From NCBI GenBank assembly GCA_902506225.1, contig LR733345.1:1178001-1242000 (forward strand): DNA of 64,000 nt, given 5' to 3'. Positions 52,958-62,149 of this stretch are shown piece after piece; within the stretch, counting starts at the first letter, position 1, and every line of letters begins with the position of its first letter. Below the pieces are notes generated by a model. The model was not told the origin of the DNA and did not search any database. It was given only the letters and a program-made list of their open reading frames with translations. Source of the stretch: Faucicola sp902506225 (lineage in GTDB: Bacteria > Pseudomonadota > Gammaproteobacteria > Pseudomonadales > Moraxellaceae). The position numbers were made by a program, and so were the translations under genes.

Positions 52958-53391
52958 AATGACCTCTGAACAATCGCTCTTTACAATGAGCGCCTTATAT
53001 TTGGGAGCGCATAAGCCTTTATATCTCATGATGTCATGCATACAAATCGCTTATAGGGCACCAAGAAAATTTATTAGATTTAACAATTAATTTACAAATT
53101 TTACTTTGTTTCGGTATGTAATTGTTCAATCCTGATGACCTACAATAAGCAATTACGCGATTAAAATCACGATTTATTTAGATAAAAGGTATAAAAGAAT
53201 AGATAAACGGTAAAAATTATTAAGTTTTACCATCATAATTGTTTAAAACTACTCATAAAAAGGATATCTTTTATGCTAACTCTTTTACGTTTTTTACATT
53301 TTAAAATACCCATTTGCATAAATAGTTACATAAAGAATCGTTTATAAATAGCCTATTTACAAACAAAATATTTTCGAAGATAGTGTGACGG
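52958..53391. other. 434-bp AT-rich gap between rodA and rlpA
   Basis: No gene or recognisable RNA. Very AT-rich. It should contain the rlpA promoter; no clear terminator for rodA was found. Confidence 0.5.
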
Positions 53392-54537
53392 TTATTTAAC
53401 ATTATGAGAGGCAATTGACATCACTAAACCAAATCCTGCCATCAAAGTAATTAAAGCAGTACCGCCGTAGCTGATAAATGGCAAAGGAACACCGACAACT
53501 GGCAAAATACCTGCCACCATGCCGGCATTTACAAACACATACACAAAAAATGACATGGCAATCGCACCAGAGAGTAATTTGCTATAGACCGCAGTATTGG
53601 AATAAGCAATAAATAAGGCGCGGCATAGAATACAAAAATACAAAAACATCAGTAAAATGACACCGATTAAGCCAAACTCCTCAGAAAAAGCCGCAATGAT
53701 AAAATCGGTGTGACCTTCTGGTAAAAAGTGTAGATGAGATTGTGTGCCTTGCAAGTAGCCTTTACCTGTGAGTCCCCCTGAGCCAATCGCGGTTTTTGAC
53801 TGCATGATATTCCAGCCAGCCCCCAAGGCATCGCTTTCAGGGTCTAGCAAAGTCAGCACGCGCCTGCGCTGGTAGTCGTGTAGCAGGTATTCCCAAGCCA
53901 CAAAAACAAAGGGAATAAACAGCGCCACCGCAGAGCCAATCATCCACCAAGGTAAACCCGATAAGAACAGCACAAATAAGCCACTAGATGCCACCAATAA
54001 AGAAGTACCCAAGTCGGGCTGTTCAGCAATTAGCAGCACCGGAATACCAATCGCCACCAGCGTGATAAGCACTGTCGATAAACTTGGCGGCAAGTCGCGT
54101 TTGGATAAAAACCAAGCAATGAGCATCGGCATGCCAAGCTTCATAAATTCTGACGGCTGCACACTACCAAACCCAGGAATATCAATCCAGCGCTGCGCAC
54201 CCAGACGCACCTCACCAATAATTTTGACCAGTATCAGTAATCCCACGCCACCCACATAAAAAAACGGGGTAAAATCACGGTAAAGACTGGGCGGGATTTG
54301 CGCCATCACAATCATCACCACAAACGCGATGGTAAAACTAATGGTTTGACGGATGACCAACCCCATGTCTTGAGCAGAGGCACTGTATAAAATGGCTAAA
54401 CCAAACAAAGCGGTGACAAACAATAGCATCAATAACCAAGGGTCTAAATGCACGCGCTGCCAAAAGGAGGGTAGACTGTCATTACCAAAGTGATGAGCTT
54501 GCCTAGAAAAACGGTACTGTCCAATCTTATCTGCCAT
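53392..54537 (-). CDS. rodA: RodA, elongasome SEDS glycosyltransferase
   Basis: Polymerises lipid II during cell elongation with a class B PBP. 381 residues, about 10 membrane helices. SEDS motifs: AQRWIDIPGFGSVQPSEFMKL, EQPDLGTSLL with the conserved Asp, GHTDFIIAAFSEEFGLIG and PFISYGGTALI near the end. The ATG at 54537 is chosen over a TTG three codons upstream. No mrdA (pbp2) gene adjoins it in the window. The presence of rodA implies rod or coccobacillary growth. Confidence 0.93.
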   Translation of the reverse strand: MADKIGQYRFSRQAHHFGNDSLPSFWQRVHLDPWLLMLLFVTALFGLAILYSASAQDMGLVIRQTISFTIAFVVMIVMAQIPPSLYRDFTPFFYVGGVGLLILVKIIGEVRLGAQRWIDIPGFGSVQPSEFMKLGMPMLIAWFLSKRDLPPSLSTVLITLVAIGIPVLLIAEQPDLGTSLLVASSGLFVLFLSGLPWWMIGSAVALFIPFVFVAWEYLLHDYQRRRVLTLLDPESDALGAGWNIMQSKTAIGSGGLTGKGYLQGTQSHLHFLPEGHTDFIIAAFSEEFGLIGVILLMFLYFCILCRALFIAYSNTAVYSKLLSGAIAMSFFVYVFVNAGMVAGILPVVGVPLPFISYGGTALITLMAGFGLVMSIASHNVK

Positions 54538-54884
54538 ACACACCAAACATCAAATTAACCCGGTGACAATAAGTCTGTAAAAAGACACAAAAATAGGCTC
54601 AATAGTTTATATGGCTTAATGTGATTTTGGTAGTCTTAATAATGTAATAGTTTATAACACTTGTTTCATAGAAATAAGTCACTATAGTAAGTGAGCTATT
54701 AATTCACCTTAATTATGTAGTGAACATAACTATCAAGTGAAAATCAAGTTAAGTGAAAATTAAGTTAAGTAAAAACAATTATCAAGTAGGCATGATTAGC
54801 TAAACATATCAAGCCCACTTTTTTGACAGTTGCTCATAAGTCCGTGGTGTTTTTCCATTTTGACGAAACGTGAATAGGCAGTCC
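54538..54884. other. 347-bp divergent gap between rodA and the M15 peptidase gene
   Basis: AT-rich. It contains 16-bp tandem repeats (AAGTGAAAATCAAGTT and AAGTGAAAATTAAGTT, with a partial third) at 54735-54780. Promoters for both flanking genes are expected here but not resolved. Confidence 0.55.
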
Positions 54885-55823
54885 ATGACACATCAAAACA
54901 AGACCAAAAATAAACCAAGCATTATTGAAGATAACGCGCAAACAGCAAAGTATGCCAAGCCCGAGAGCGCCAATAACCAGAATATCAACACTACCAAGAC
55001 TCAGAATACCAAAACCAAGATTTTAACAGGCATTGTTGGCTCTGGGGTGATAATGACATTGCTTATCGCCTGTAATCATCCCGTCACACCCGTGGATAAT
55101 CGAAAACCTACTACGACCATCGTTCGTCAAACCCAGCCAAACCCTAAAGATACCACTGTGACACAGACTGACAATATGCGCGGTCTTATTTTAAACCGTC
55201 AAAACACAACTCGACCTACAACAGACTATCGCGCACTCAAAAATAGCACACGATACAATAGTAATGTTGTTTATACCAATGATGCAGATTTTAAGGATTG
55301 GTTAGCTAGCCACAGTTATAAGCAATCAGAAGTGTTGGCGTATCAAAATTACTTGCAAAGCCAATTAGGCAGTATTCCGCCGATGGATCAGTTAATCACG
55401 AGTGCCAGAGATGCGCGGCGCTGTGGTTTTGAGCCGTATGAAGTGCCGCCTGCATCACTATGGCAAAATATCGTGCCCACCCTACAAATGCTGCAGCAAC
55501 TGCAAAAACAAGGTTATTTACCGTATTCGACAGTGATACGCTCCGTGTATCGAAACCCTGTATTAAATGATTGTGCCGGCGGCGCAGGCGAGAGTAAGCA
55601 CATGACCAATGGCGCAATTGATATTTGGGTACCTGAAAACGAAGCCAATAAATGGGCGATAGAAAGCACCTTTGATGGACTTTGCCAGTTTTGGCAGTCC
55701 AACGGGCAAGCCTATAGCTTTGGACTTGGCTTGTATCCGACAGGCTCGGTGCATCTTGATACGCAAGGTTTTCGAAAATGGGGCGCAAGCCATAGCTCAA
55801 GCTCATCACCCTGTCGTTTTTAA
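54885..55823 (+). CDS. M15-family D-Ala-D-Ala carboxypeptidase-like protein, membrane-anchored
   Basis: About 312 residues. After a polar ~45-residue leader there is one hydrophobic segment, ILTGIVGSGVIMTLLIAC, ending in a lipobox-like LLIA-C, then a Thr/Asn/Pro-rich linker and a C-terminal M15A-type domain. Zinc-site features are SKHMTNGAIDIWV (His and Asp ligands) and GSVHLDT (His). Acts on cell-wall peptides (inference). ATG 54885 has AGG upstream; a GTG at 54870 is also possible. The long N-terminal extension before the lipobox is atypical, so it may be a signal anchor rather than a lipoprotein. Confidence 0.78.
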   Translation: MTHQNKTKNKPSIIEDNAQTAKYAKPESANNQNINTTKTQNTKTKILTGIVGSGVIMTLLIACNHPVTPVDNRKPTTTIVRQTQPNPKDTTVTQTDNMRGLILNRQNTTRPTTDYRALKNSTRYNSNVVYTNDADFKDWLASHSYKQSEVLAYQNYLQSQLGSIPPMDQLITSARDARRCGFEPYEVPPASLWQNIVPTLQMLQQLQKQGYLPYSTVIRSVYRNPVLNDCAGGAGESKHMTNGAIDIWVPENEANKWAIESTFDGLCQFWQSNGQAYSFGLGLYPTGSVHLDTQGFRKWGASHSSSSSPCRF

Positions 55824-55862
55824 CCCTAGCGCGAGTGTTAACCCGTTAACCTTTAACATTGG

Positions 55863-57335
55863 CTATTTAGCGGTTTTTGCTGTGCCTGGCGTGGCGTTCC
55901 CAACGGTCACAATCAAAAACTTGTTAGGGTCAATGAGGTCTTTATAGCTTTGATTGACCGCGTGAAGGTCGGCACGCTGCACGCGCGTCACGTACTCGGT
56001 CAAGTAACTATCTGGCAGCTGATAAAACCCCATCATACCAATCGTGGCATTCATGGCGGCATTGCTAGCAAAGCTGGTGGGAAAACTGTTGATTAGACTG
56101 TCTTTGGTTAAAGCCAATTCGTTTGGCGTTACCCCTTTTTCTAGCGTATGTTTGATGACTTGCTTGGTCGCCTCAATTGCTTCTTGCGACTTTTGGTTAC
56201 GGGTAGAAAAACGAATGGTATAGCTACCTTGGGCAAGCATCGGCGTGGTGCTGCTATAGATGCCATAGGTGAGCCCGCGTTTTTTACGGATATCTTGCAT
56301 CAATCTGGCTTGAAAATTGCCGCCCCCGACGATTTCATCGGCAATGGCGAAGTTGGTTTGATGCTGCAAGCCTAAGCTATCCGCCACGCGTTTTTGACCC
56401 AATTGCCCCATCAAGACGGTGGTTTGGGTGCTGTCAAATGGGATATGAATCGTTTTAGCGGCGTTCAAAGGCTTGGCATCGGCAAGCTTTGGGGCAGCTG
56501 TGCCAACGGGCATTTGAGCGGTTAGCTGATTGGCAAGCGCCCGCGCGCGGGGAAGACTGATATCGCCTGTGATGGCAATATTTGCGTTGTTCGCCACCAA
56601 AAACTGCTGGCTAAAAGCTTTGAGATCGGTGGCATTGATTTTGGCAATGCTGTCTTCTGTGCCTTGGGTGGGGTGGGCGTAGGGGTGATTCCCATAAAGC
56701 GCCTCAGCAAAGGCTTTGCTTGCGATGCTATCTGGGTCTTCTTTGGCTTGTTGCAGGCTGATTAAATACTGGGCTTTGGTACGTTCAAAATTTTTGTTTG
56801 GAAACGTAGGCTGGGTCATCATATCGCTCATTAAACCAAGCGCAGGGGATAAACGCGCTTCATCGGATAGACTGCGCAAACTCACAATAAACATATCTTT
56901 ATAAGCACGGGCAGATAAATCAATCCCAAGCTGCTCACTGGTTTCAGCAATCTCATCTTCGCTTTTATGGCGAGTTCCCTGATCCAGCATACTCGCGGTC
57001 AGACTGGCAATCCCAAAACCGCCTTTTTTAATGGCTTCATCACGAGCTGAGCCTGCATTAAAATACACACTGACATCCACAATCGGTAAATGATGGGTTT
57101 GTACCAAAGCCACTGGGGTACCCGAATCGGTCGTAAAGTGGATGATATGCGGTAGGGTCACGTTTAACGGCGCCGTCGTTTTTAGGCTGGTTAATTTGTC
57201 TAAAGCGGCAATGGGTGCATTGGGGTCAACATTGCCACTACTGTGAGCATCGCTATGGGTGGCAGGTTCAGCATGGCCCCCTTGCGTGGCAATGGTGGTC
57301 ATTAGTAATAAGATTTTAGCTAAGCGTGGTTTCAT
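55863..57335 (-). CDS. M16-family protease homologue lacking the catalytic motif
   Basis: 490 residues with a signal peptide (MKPRLAKILLLMTTIATQGGHA). Two M16 half-domains are recognisable, including VSVYFNAGSARDEAIKKGGFGIASLTASML where active members have HxxEH; the His and Glu are missing. Later motifs such as RKKRGLTYGIYSS are conserved. It is thus the non-catalytic partner of the active M16 gene just upstream, as in heterodimeric M16 proteases. ATG 57335 is preceded by GAGAAA. It is 97 bases after its partner's stop. Confidence 0.88.
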   Translation of the reverse strand: MKPRLAKILLLMTTIATQGGHAEPATHSDAHSSGNVDPNAPIAALDKLTSLKTTAPLNVTLPHIIHFTTDSGTPVALVQTHHLPIVDVSVYFNAGSARDEAIKKGGFGIASLTASMLDQGTRHKSEDEIAETSEQLGIDLSARAYKDMFIVSLRSLSDEARLSPALGLMSDMMTQPTFPNKNFERTKAQYLISLQQAKEDPDSIASKAFAEALYGNHPYAHPTQGTEDSIAKINATDLKAFSQQFLVANNANIAITGDISLPRARALANQLTAQMPVGTAAPKLADAKPLNAAKTIHIPFDSTQTTVLMGQLGQKRVADSLGLQHQTNFAIADEIVGGGNFQARLMQDIRKKRGLTYGIYSSTTPMLAQGSYTIRFSTRNQKSQEAIEATKQVIKHTLEKGVTPNELALTKDSLINSFPTSFASNAAMNATIGMMGFYQLPDSYLTEYVTRVQRADLHAVNQSYKDLIDPNKFLIVTVGNATPGTAKTAK

Positions 57336-57432
57336 TTTTTTTCTCAAAATTCTAAGGATAGTCTGACAGTAATGTGGGCAAGTCAAGTGAGGGCAAATTA
57401 AATGAGAGCAAGTTTATTTGCCGAGTTTACAG

Positions 57433-58947
57433 CTATTGGGTGGGTTTGTTTGCTTTCACCACATTGAGCACGGTTAGATTGTCGTTAACCAAATATTTGT
57501 TAGCGGCAGCGTGTAAGTCACTTTCTGTGATGCTATCTAAGGTTTTGGGTAGGTTAAACACCATCCGATCATCAAGCCCAATGCTGTTTAGACTGCCAAT
57601 CATCTGCGCTTGTCCGCTGATACTATCTTGGCTATATATCAAGCTGGTCATGGTGTTGGTTTTGGCACGGGTCAGTTCACTTTGTGCAATCGGTTGGGTT
57701 TTAAGCGCGTCAATCTCAGCAATGATTGCTTGTTTGGCTTGGGCAAGTGTAACGCCATCTCGCGGGGTGGCTTGGATTAAAAATAGCCCATCGCCCCGGC
57801 TAAAGGCACTGTAACCACTGCCGACTGAGGCTAGTAGCTGTTTTTCCCGTACTAGGCGTTTTTCTAGGCGTGCAGATAGACCACCATCGAGCACATCGGC
57901 TAGCAGCGATAGACTATAGGCGGTTTTGGGGTCTTTTGCTGTGGTAAGCGTCGGCACGTTAAACGCCATCATGACCATAGGCACTTGCACGGGCAATTGG
58001 GTGGTTTTTTCTTGATAACCACGAAAGCCTGGCTGTATCACACTGGGGCGCGTTGGCAGGGTTTGTGGTTTTTTATCGGCAAAGTATTTTTTGACTTCAT
58101 TGATCGCGTTTGTCGGATTGACATCGCCCACGATTACTAAGGTGGCATTGTTGGGCGCATACCATGTTTTATACCAATCGGTTAGGTCGTTTAACGCAAT
58201 GGATTCGATTTCTGCCATGGGACCAATGACCGATTCCCCTTTGGGGCTATTGGGATAAGCCATTTTGCTAAACTGCTCATAGGCGCGGGCGTTTGGGTTA
58301 TCATCGGTGCGCTGGCGGCGCTCTTCCATCACCACTTGGCGCTCAGCGGTAAAGTCACTGTCTTTTAGCTGTAAATGGGTCATCCGATCGGCTTCAAGCT
58401 CTAGGGCGAGCGCTAAGCGATTGGCAGGGAAAATTTCATAATATGCGGTGTAGTCATAGCTGGTAAAGGCATTATTGCTACCGCCAAATTTGGCAATAAG
58501 GCGTTCAAAATCTGCTGAGGACACGTTTTTTGTTCCTTTAAACATCATATGCTCAAGCAAATGTGACATACCGCCTAAGTTAGTGGGTTCATCCGCGGCA
58601 CCCACGCGATACCATACTTGGCTTATCACCACAGGGGAGCGGTGATCTTCTTTAATAATCACCTTTAAGCCATTAGCCAGCGTATATTCATGGCGCGTTG
58701 CTGCCTTATCGCTGTCAAAATCTGTGGGGCTGCGCGTTTGCTGGGTTGCATCGGTTACCGCGTTAGCAGTTGGGTGCGCGTTAATAGGCGTATTCGCTAC
58801 AGTCGGGGTAGTTTTGGTCGGCATGGTTTTGGCTGCGATGGTCTGCGCAGTGCTGCAACCTGATACACAGAACGTATAGGTTAGGGCGGCAGCAAGGATG
58901 GTAAGGTTAAAAAATGTAGGTTTTGACACAGGGTTTCGGTTTAACAT
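57433..58947 (-). CDS. M16-family zinc protease lipoprotein, active subunit
   Basis: 504 residues. The N-terminus has a hydrophobic segment and lipobox VSG-C (Cys31), so it is a periplasm-facing lipoprotein. The inverted zinc motif is GGMSHLLEHMMFKGT (HLLEH), with the downstream Glu in LALALELEADRM. The second half has LVREKQLLASVGSGYSAF. It should degrade small peptides or signal sequences in the envelope together with the inactive partner encoded directly downstream. ATG 58947. Confidence 0.9.
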   Translation of the reverse strand: MLNRNPVSKPTFFNLTILAAALTYTFCVSGCSTAQTIAAKTMPTKTTPTVANTPINAHPTANAVTDATQQTRSPTDFDSDKAATRHEYTLANGLKVIIKEDHRSPVVISQVWYRVGAADEPTNLGGMSHLLEHMMFKGTKNVSSADFERLIAKFGGSNNAFTSYDYTAYYEIFPANRLALALELEADRMTHLQLKDSDFTAERQVVMEERRQRTDDNPNARAYEQFSKMAYPNSPKGESVIGPMAEIESIALNDLTDWYKTWYAPNNATLVIVGDVNPTNAINEVKKYFADKKPQTLPTRPSVIQPGFRGYQEKTTQLPVQVPMVMMAFNVPTLTTAKDPKTAYSLSLLADVLDGGLSARLEKRLVREKQLLASVGSGYSAFSRGDGLFLIQATPRDGVTLAQAKQAIIAEIDALKTQPIAQSELTRAKTNTMTSLIYSQDSISGQAQMIGSLNSIGLDDRMVFNLPKTLDSITESDLHAAANKYLVNDNLTVLNVVKANKPTQ

Positions 58948-59267
58948 AGTTTCTCTTTAACTTTTAATCTTTAATCTGGTTTTTCTGATTGTGGGGCAAT
59001 GGGGTTTGCAGGCATTATAAAAGATAAACCATGATAACGGATGTTGGCATTGATTGCTATTTGAAAGCCCATTGCACGATTAAATCTGAATAAATACCAC
59101 CTGCAAATTTTTAGCGCAACAAGCTGTGAGCTGACAGTTTTTTCCCATACCACACATCCTATGGGTTTAAGGGATTGACAGCATGTTTATTTCAAACTGC
59201 GAACAAACACTGTTATAATTTTATACATCTCAATATTTTAATGACAAATTTAACCATAGGCGATGAT
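58948..59267. other. 320-bp divergent gap between the M16 pair and ftsY
   Basis: No gene called. An upstream extension of the ftsY frame begins at 59175 but lacks family similarity. Contains the divergent promoters; none is clear enough to mark. Confidence 0.45.
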
Positions 59268-60479
59268 ATGAGTAGCAACCAATTTAATAACAATGCTTCT
59301 AATAAGGTGGTAATTAATTTTAATAACCAACCGACTAATTTTGATGATGCTACGATGCCCAATCTGCCTGTGCAAGATGTGCCAATTATTGAAACGCCGC
59401 GTATCGCTGAAGCCGCCCAAACGTCAACGCTGCAAACAACTATGACAACCCCTTCTATGTCACCAATGCCGCAAAGCCAACATCAAGGGCAGCCTGCAGC
59501 CACACAGCAGCCATCTCCCAATACGGCTGAGCCAAGCGCAGAACCTGAACAAAAAGGGGGCTGGTTTAGCCGCATGAAACAAGGCTTATCAAAAAGTCGT
59601 AAAAACTTGACCGAAGGCTTAACCAATATTTTGATTGGTGGTAAAGAAATTGATGATGAACTACTAGAAGAAGTCGAAGACCAACTGTTGGTCGCCGACA
59701 TTGGGGTGAATGCCACCAATCGAATTATCAAAAACTTGACCGAAGCCACTGCCCGCGGTGATTTGATTTATTCGCATTCACTGTATAAAGCGCTACAAAA
59801 AGAACTCACCGATATCTTGACACCCAAAGTTGCACCGCTGGTGGTGGATGCTAGCACAAAACCATTTGTGATCTTGGTCGTTGGGGTCAATGGCGTGGGT
59901 AAAACCACCACCATCGGTAAACTTGCCAAACGTCTGCAAGGTGAAGGCAAATCAGTGATGTTAGCAGCGGGCGATACGTTCCGTGCGGCAGCCACCGAGC
60001 AACTGCAAGTTTGGGGGGAGCGCAATAATATCCCTGTTGTCGCCCAAGGTCATGGCTCAGACAGTGCCTCGGTGATTTTTGACGCCATTCAATCTGCCAA
60101 AGCCCGTGGCATTGACGTGCTGATTGCCGATACTGCAGGGCGTCTACAAAATAAAACCAATTTGATGGAAGAGCTGAAAAAAGTGATTCGCGTCATGCAA
60201 AAAGCCGATCCGACAGCGCCGCATGAATCCATGATTGTGCTCGACGCGGGTACAGGACAAAATGCCCTAAATCAAGTAGAAATCTTCAATGAAGCAGTGC
60301 CATTGACAGGCGTGACCGTCACCAAATTAGATGGCACGGCAAAAGGCGGCGTGGTATTTAATATCGCTGAAAATACCAATGTGCCGATTCGTTTTATTGG
60401 CGTGGGTGAAAAAATTGATGATTTGCGCCCATTTCAAGCCGATGATTTTGTCAAAGCGCTATTTGAAAAAGACGAATAA
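59268..60479 (+). CDS. ftsY: Signal recognition particle receptor FtsY
   Basis: GTPase that docks SRP-ribosome complexes at the membrane. 403 residues. An acidic, Gln/Pro-rich N-terminal A domain (about 1-95) precedes the N domain (KGGWFSRMKQGLSKSRKNL...) and the G domain: GVNGVGKTTTIGKLA near 206-220, AGDTFRAAATEQL, LIADTAGRLQNK, TKLDGTAKGG. ATG 59268 follows AGGCGATGAT; in-frame starts at 59175 and 59241 are possible. The next gene starts 3 bases after the stop. Confidence 0.95.
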   Translation: MSSNQFNNNASNKVVINFNNQPTNFDDATMPNLPVQDVPIIETPRIAEAAQTSTLQTTMTTPSMSPMPQSQHQGQPAATQQPSPNTAEPSAEPEQKGGWFSRMKQGLSKSRKNLTEGLTNILIGGKEIDDELLEEVEDQLLVADIGVNATNRIIKNLTEATARGDLIYSHSLYKALQKELTDILTPKVAPLVVDASTKPFVILVVGVNGVGKTTTIGKLAKRLQGEGKSVMLAAGDTFRAAATEQLQVWGERNNIPVVAQGHGSDSASVIFDAIQSAKARGIDVLIADTAGRLQNKTNLMEELKKVIRVMQKADPTAPHESMIVLDAGTGQNALNQVEIFNEAVPLTGVTVTKLDGTAKGGVVFNIAENTNVPIRFIGVGEKIDDLRPFQADDFVKALFEKDE

Positions 60480-60482
60480 CTC

Positions 60483-61604
60483 ATGTATCACTTAAATATT
60501 GCTAATAAGCAGATGACTAATATTGATAAAATTCAATTTAGTGAAGTGGGTTTTAAAGAGCGCCAAGATTTGCAAGAATGGATTGTGAGCAATCCAGAAT
60601 GTCTTGGCGAGCCATTATTAATTATTCAAAAAGAATTTAACGGGTTTGACAATACGTCTGAAAGATTAGATTTATTGGCGTTAGATAAAAGTGGTAATTT
60701 AGTCATTATTGAAAATAAAACGGATAGTTCTGGTAAAGATGTTGTATGGCAGTCTGTGAAATATGCATCTTATTGCTCTCGACTTACAGATGAGAAAATC
60801 ATAAATATTTTTGCTGACTATCTTAGAAAATATGATAGCCAAAACTCTGATGATTATATTGCAAGCGCTAAACAAAAAATAAATGAATTTCTTAGTGATA
60901 GCACAGAAGATGATATTGGATTAAATCCCAATGAAACTTCGCAACGAATCATTTTAGTCGCTGCTGAATTCCGTCAAGAAGTAACATCAGCTGTATTATG
61001 GCTGATGAATTTTGGTATTAATATCCGTTGTATAAAATGCCAACTTTTTAAATTTAATAATGACTTTTTCTTTGATACTCAGCAAATTATTCCTGTACCC
61101 GAAGTTGAAAGCTTTATGATAGATATTGCGGAGAAAAAACAAGAAGACATTCAAATCAAAAATAATAAACAAAGCGTACTAATAAGTTTTTGGTCGCAAT
61201 TTATCAATGCGACTTTATCAAATGCTGAAAATTTATATGCTAATAGGACACCAAGTAAAGATAATTGGTTAGGTACTAAATTAGGAAATGGTGTCGGAAT
61301 AAGTGTTGTAATTACAAAGGAATCTGTAAAAATTAGAGTTGAAATAAAAGGTAATAATAAAGAAGACACTTTAAAAATATTCGACTATTTATATCAGCAT
61401 AAAGAAGAAATCGAATCAAAATTTCAATATCCTGTTAATTGGGAGCGTTGTCCTGAAACTGTATATAGTTTTATAATTATCACAAACGAAGCAGTTGGAT
61501 ATTCAGACAAGTCTGAATGGCGGGGTGCAAATGAATTTTTGATTGAAGAAAGTTATAAAATGCAGAAAATTCTTAAATCACTTCTAGATAAATTTGTCTT
61601 ATAA
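60483..61604 (+). CDS. PD-(D/E)XK nuclease-like protein with DUF4268-type C-terminus
   Basis: 373 residues. The N-terminal domain has a nuclease core: D63 (RLDLLAL), then E77-N-K79 (VIIENK), and Q90xxxY94, the arrangement of the NucS/RecB-like PD-(D/E)XK fold. The C-terminal ~150 residues (FWSQFINATL...NWLGTKLGNGVG...NWERCPETVYSF) resemble DUF4268. The gene is markedly more AT-rich than its neighbours, with AAA, ATT and AAT codons dominating, suggesting transfer. It is wedged between ftsY (3-base gap) and ogt (1-base gap). A DNA-cleaving defence or repair role is likely but unproven. Confidence 0.8.
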   Translation: MYHLNIANKQMTNIDKIQFSEVGFKERQDLQEWIVSNPECLGEPLLIIQKEFNGFDNTSERLDLLALDKSGNLVIIENKTDSSGKDVVWQSVKYASYCSRLTDEKIINIFADYLRKYDSQNSDDYIASAKQKINEFLSDSTEDDIGLNPNETSQRIILVAAEFRQEVTSAVLWLMNFGINIRCIKCQLFKFNNDFFFDTQQIIPVPEVESFMIDIAEKKQEDIQIKNNKQSVLISFWSQFINATLSNAENLYANRTPSKDNWLGTKLGNGVGISVVITKESVKIRVEIKGNNKEDTLKIFDYLYQHKEEIESKFQYPVNWERCPETVYSFIIITNEAVGYSDKSEWRGANEFLIEESYKMQKILKSLLDKFVL

Positions 61605-61605
61605 A

Positions 61606-62130
61606 ATGCTTACCACAAACTACCAACTATCAATCAAATTACCAACAATTACCCTTGTCGCACATAAGGGTTGTCTTATCGCGCTTGATTGGCAAACCCA
61701 AAAAATCCTACAACAATTAACTGCACAAGCGCACTATATACAAAGCAAAGATTTGGCTGACTCAGTAGATGACGATGCCAAAGTCTTACGAAATACCATC
61801 AGTCAACTTGACGAATATATTAATGGACAGCGACAAGTATTTGATATGCCCATCGCCCTCTACACAGGCACACCTTTTCAGCAAAAAGTATGGCAAGCAT
61901 TACGACAAATCCCTTACGGTCAAACAATCAGCTATGCACAGCTTGCGCTACAAGTGGATAGTCCCAAAAGCTTTCGCGCAGTCGCGCAGGCCAATGGCCG
62001 CAACCCACTAAGTCTCATTATTCCTTGCCATCGCGTGATTGCCAGCGATGGCAAATTGGGCGGTTATACCGGTGGGATTGAGATTAAGCAAACATTGCTT
62101 GATATAGAGCAAGCAAGTTATCAGCGATAA
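61606..62130 (+). CDS. ogt: Methylated-DNA-protein-cysteine methyltransferase
   Basis: Suicide repair of O6-methylguanine. 174 residues. The helix-turn-helix region is QIPYGQTISYAQLALQV with the Arg finger in RAVAQANGRNP, and the acceptor Cys141 is in IPCHRVIASDGKLGGYTGG. ATG 61606 begins one base after the upstream stop; a TTG at 61594 overlapping the nuclease gene is an alternative. It follows the DUF4268 gene, presumably on the same transcript, and is convergent with the Lon-like gene. Confidence 0.94.
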   Translation: MLTTNYQLSIKLPTITLVAHKGCLIALDWQTQKILQQLTAQAHYIQSKDLADSVDDDAKVLRNTISQLDEYINGQRQVFDMPIALYTGTPFQQKVWQALRQIPYGQTISYAQLALQVDSPKSFRAVAQANGRNPLSLIIPCHRVIASDGKLGGYTGGIEIKQTLLDIEQASYQR

Positions 62131-62149
62131 ACAATAACCCAATGAGGCG

